From assembly GCF_001988955.1 (NCBI RefSeq), contig NZ_CP014263.1, positions 4,682,001 to 4,746,000 on the forward strand: a stretch of 64,000 nucleotides of DNA, written 5' to 3'. Below, one piece after another: positions 62,986-64,000 of this stretch; position 1 is the first letter of the stretch, and the number at the start of each line of letters is the position of its first letter. The stretch is from Spirosoma montaniterrae (GTDB taxonomy: Bacteria; Bacteroidota; Bacteroidia; Cytophagales; Spirosomataceae). A model generated the notes under the pieces. That model made no database searches and was not told the origin of the DNA. It was given only the letters and a program-made list of their open reading frames with translations. The position numbers and the translations under genes were made by a program.

Positions 62986-63783
62986 ATGCCTCAACAACCG
63001 CCCCAACTCCGAACCGTTGCCGTAACACGCTACGTAACGCCCCTGCGCGAAGGAGGTTCGTTGCCCGCCATCGTCGAAGCCGACGACGAGTTTCTGTATG
63101 TGCTGAAGTTTCGTGGGGCTGGGCAGGGTGCCAAAGCCCTGATTGCCGAACTCATTGCGGGCGAACTTGCCCGCGCAATCGGTTTGCGCGTACCCGAACT
63201 GGTGTTCGCTACGCTGAGCGAAGCCTTTGGCCGCACCGAACCCGACGAGGAAATTCAGGATTTGCTCCGGGCCAGCGAAGGACTGAATCTCGGTCTGCAT
63301 TACCTCTCCGGAGCCATTACGTTCGACCCGATTTTAAACACTATCGATGCCCGTTTAGCCTCAGAAATCGTATGGTTCGATTGCTTTATCACAAACGTTG
63401 ACCGAACGGCCCGGAATACCAATATGCTGATGTGGCACAAAGAGTTGTGGCTTATCGACCACGGCGCGGCTTTGTATTTTCACCATTCCGGTCAGCCGTG
63501 GGAAGAGCAGGCAGTTCGGCCCTTCGTAGCCATAAAAGACCACGTCCTATTGCCCCGCGCTACCGAACTCGACGCCGTTGACGCTGACTTCCGCCAACGC
63601 CTGACACCCGACCGCATCCGGGCTATCGTATCACTCGTACCCGACGAGTGGCTGACCGATGCCGAATCGGACGCTACGCCCGACGAACGGCGCGAGGTAT
63701 ATGCCCGGTTTTTAGAAACCCGCCTGGCTCATTCCAACACCTTTTTGACTGCTGCTAACGATGCCCGGAATGCACTTGTATGA
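62986..63783 (+). CDS. HipA-like kinase family protein
   Basis: A 265-residue protein of the short HipA-like kinase group, from the ATG at 62986. Seen: FLYVLKFRGAGQGAKALIAELIAGELARAIG (with a Lys for ATP), WFDCFITNVDRTARNTNMLMW (catalytic loop with Asp and Asn) and LWLIDHGAALYF (metal Asp of the DFG-type motif). It lacks the N-terminal domain of true HipA and has no HipB neighbour. The DUF3037 gene overlaps its end, a known pairing. Role unknown. Confidence 0.88.
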   Translation: MPQQPPQLRTVAVTRYVTPLREGGSLPAIVEADDEFLYVLKFRGAGQGAKALIAELIAGELARAIGLRVPELVFATLSEAFGRTEPDEEIQDLLRASEGLNLGLHYLSGAITFDPILNTIDARLASEIVWFDCFITNVDRTARNTNMLMWHKELWLIDHGAALYFHHSGQPWEEQAVRPFVAIKDHVLLPRATELDAVDADFRQRLTPDRIRAIVSLVPDEWLTDAESDATPDERREVYARFLETRLAHSNTFLTAANDARNALV

Positions 63784-64000
63784 ATACGCCGTAATTCGGG
63801 TGGTGCCGCGCGTTGAACGCGAAGAGTTTCTGAACGTGGGCGTTATTCTGTATTGTTCGGCGCAGGGATTTCTGCAAACCAAATTTGCGCTTAAGGAAGA
63901 ACGGCTACGGGCATTTTCGAGTGCTGTAGACATATCTGAACTGCACGAGCGTTTGCAGGCATTTGAGCGGGTGTGTGCGGGTCGGCGTGAGGGCGGGCCG
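63761..64000 (+). CDS. DUF3037 family protein (5' part)
   Basis: Open frame from the ATG at 63761 (or 63770) to the right edge with no stop, 80 residues readable. It begins HLYEYAVIRVVPRVEREEFLNVGVILYC, the typical DUF3037 start, then FLQTKFALKEERLRAF and a helical part. It overlaps the HipA-like gene by 23 (or 14) bases. The 3' part is outside the window. Function unknown; paired with HipA-like kinases in other genomes. Confidence 0.85.
   Translation, partial: MPGMHLYEYAVIRVVPRVEREEFLNVGVILYCSAQGFLQTKFALKEERLRAFSSAVDISELHERLQAFERVCAGRREGGP

Overview
The window comes from a Bacteroidota chromosome, most likely Cytophagales and close to Spirosoma-type genomes. The reasons are a gldB homologue next to a PorT-like barrel, many SPII lipoproteins and outer-membrane barrels, a histidine cluster ordered hisH-hisA-hisF, and promoters of the Bacteroidota form TTG-N19..21-TAnnTTTG (clearest at tRNA-Phe, the polysaccharide operon and hisH). 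The genus is inferred, not proven. No rRNA, CRISPR array, insertion sequence or prophage was seen.

Layout. 1-755: 3' part of a GH10 xylanase. 854-12218 (minus): a complete Wzx/Wzy-type exopolysaccharide operon of ten genes (export lipoprotein, Wzc-like tyrosine kinase, initiating sugar transferase, epimerase, flippase, polymerase, three glycosyltransferases, acetyltransferase). The epimerase carries a frameshift. 12261-12662: a long AT-rich divergent control region. 12663-15966: barrel, lipoprotein and GT9 genes. 16175-17712: two Tat-exported ferritin-like proteins. 18189-20959: small envelope genes and an AraC regulator. 21022-27470 (minus): gldB, an ABC exporter, a Fur-family regulator, a membrane MutS homologue and an acyltransferase, separated partly by repeat elements. 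27501-31598: PorT-like barrel, hisHAF and nadC. 31785-34115: PIN-type toxin-antitoxin and an OmpA/PD40 protein. 34124-43238: a Cys-cluster protein, a transglutaminase, a coiled-coil membrane protein, prmA and a 1,699-residue secreted protein. 43290-48701: CPBP protease homologue, DUF433/DUF5615 toxin-antitoxin, S24 repressor divergent from a Y-family polymerase, pirin and an Fpg-like glycosylase. 48902-48977: tRNA-Phe. 49103-54680: iron-sulphur electron-transfer pair, ECF sigma and anti-sigma, gmk, nadD. 54760-64000: lipoprotein, M28 peptidase or glutaminyl cyclase, cysS, acetyltransferase-like protein, PfkB kinase, M16 peptidase, and a HipA-like kinase with DUF3037 running off the right edge.

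The feature that ordinary annotation does not explain is the intergenic space. At least a dozen gaps hold long inverted repeats. Three are copies of one element, GTAA plus a small palindrome facing its own inverse. A fourth has the same design with a GTAG head. In two of these four the head itself forms the stop codon of a neighbouring gene, and in two the next ATG lies two bases past the element. Other gaps hold hairpins whose arms are built of 8-base (GTTGTAAA-like) or 7-base (GTGAAAA-like, AACAGCC-like) near-repeats. One palindrome of similar type appears inside the reading frame of the 1,699-residue protein.
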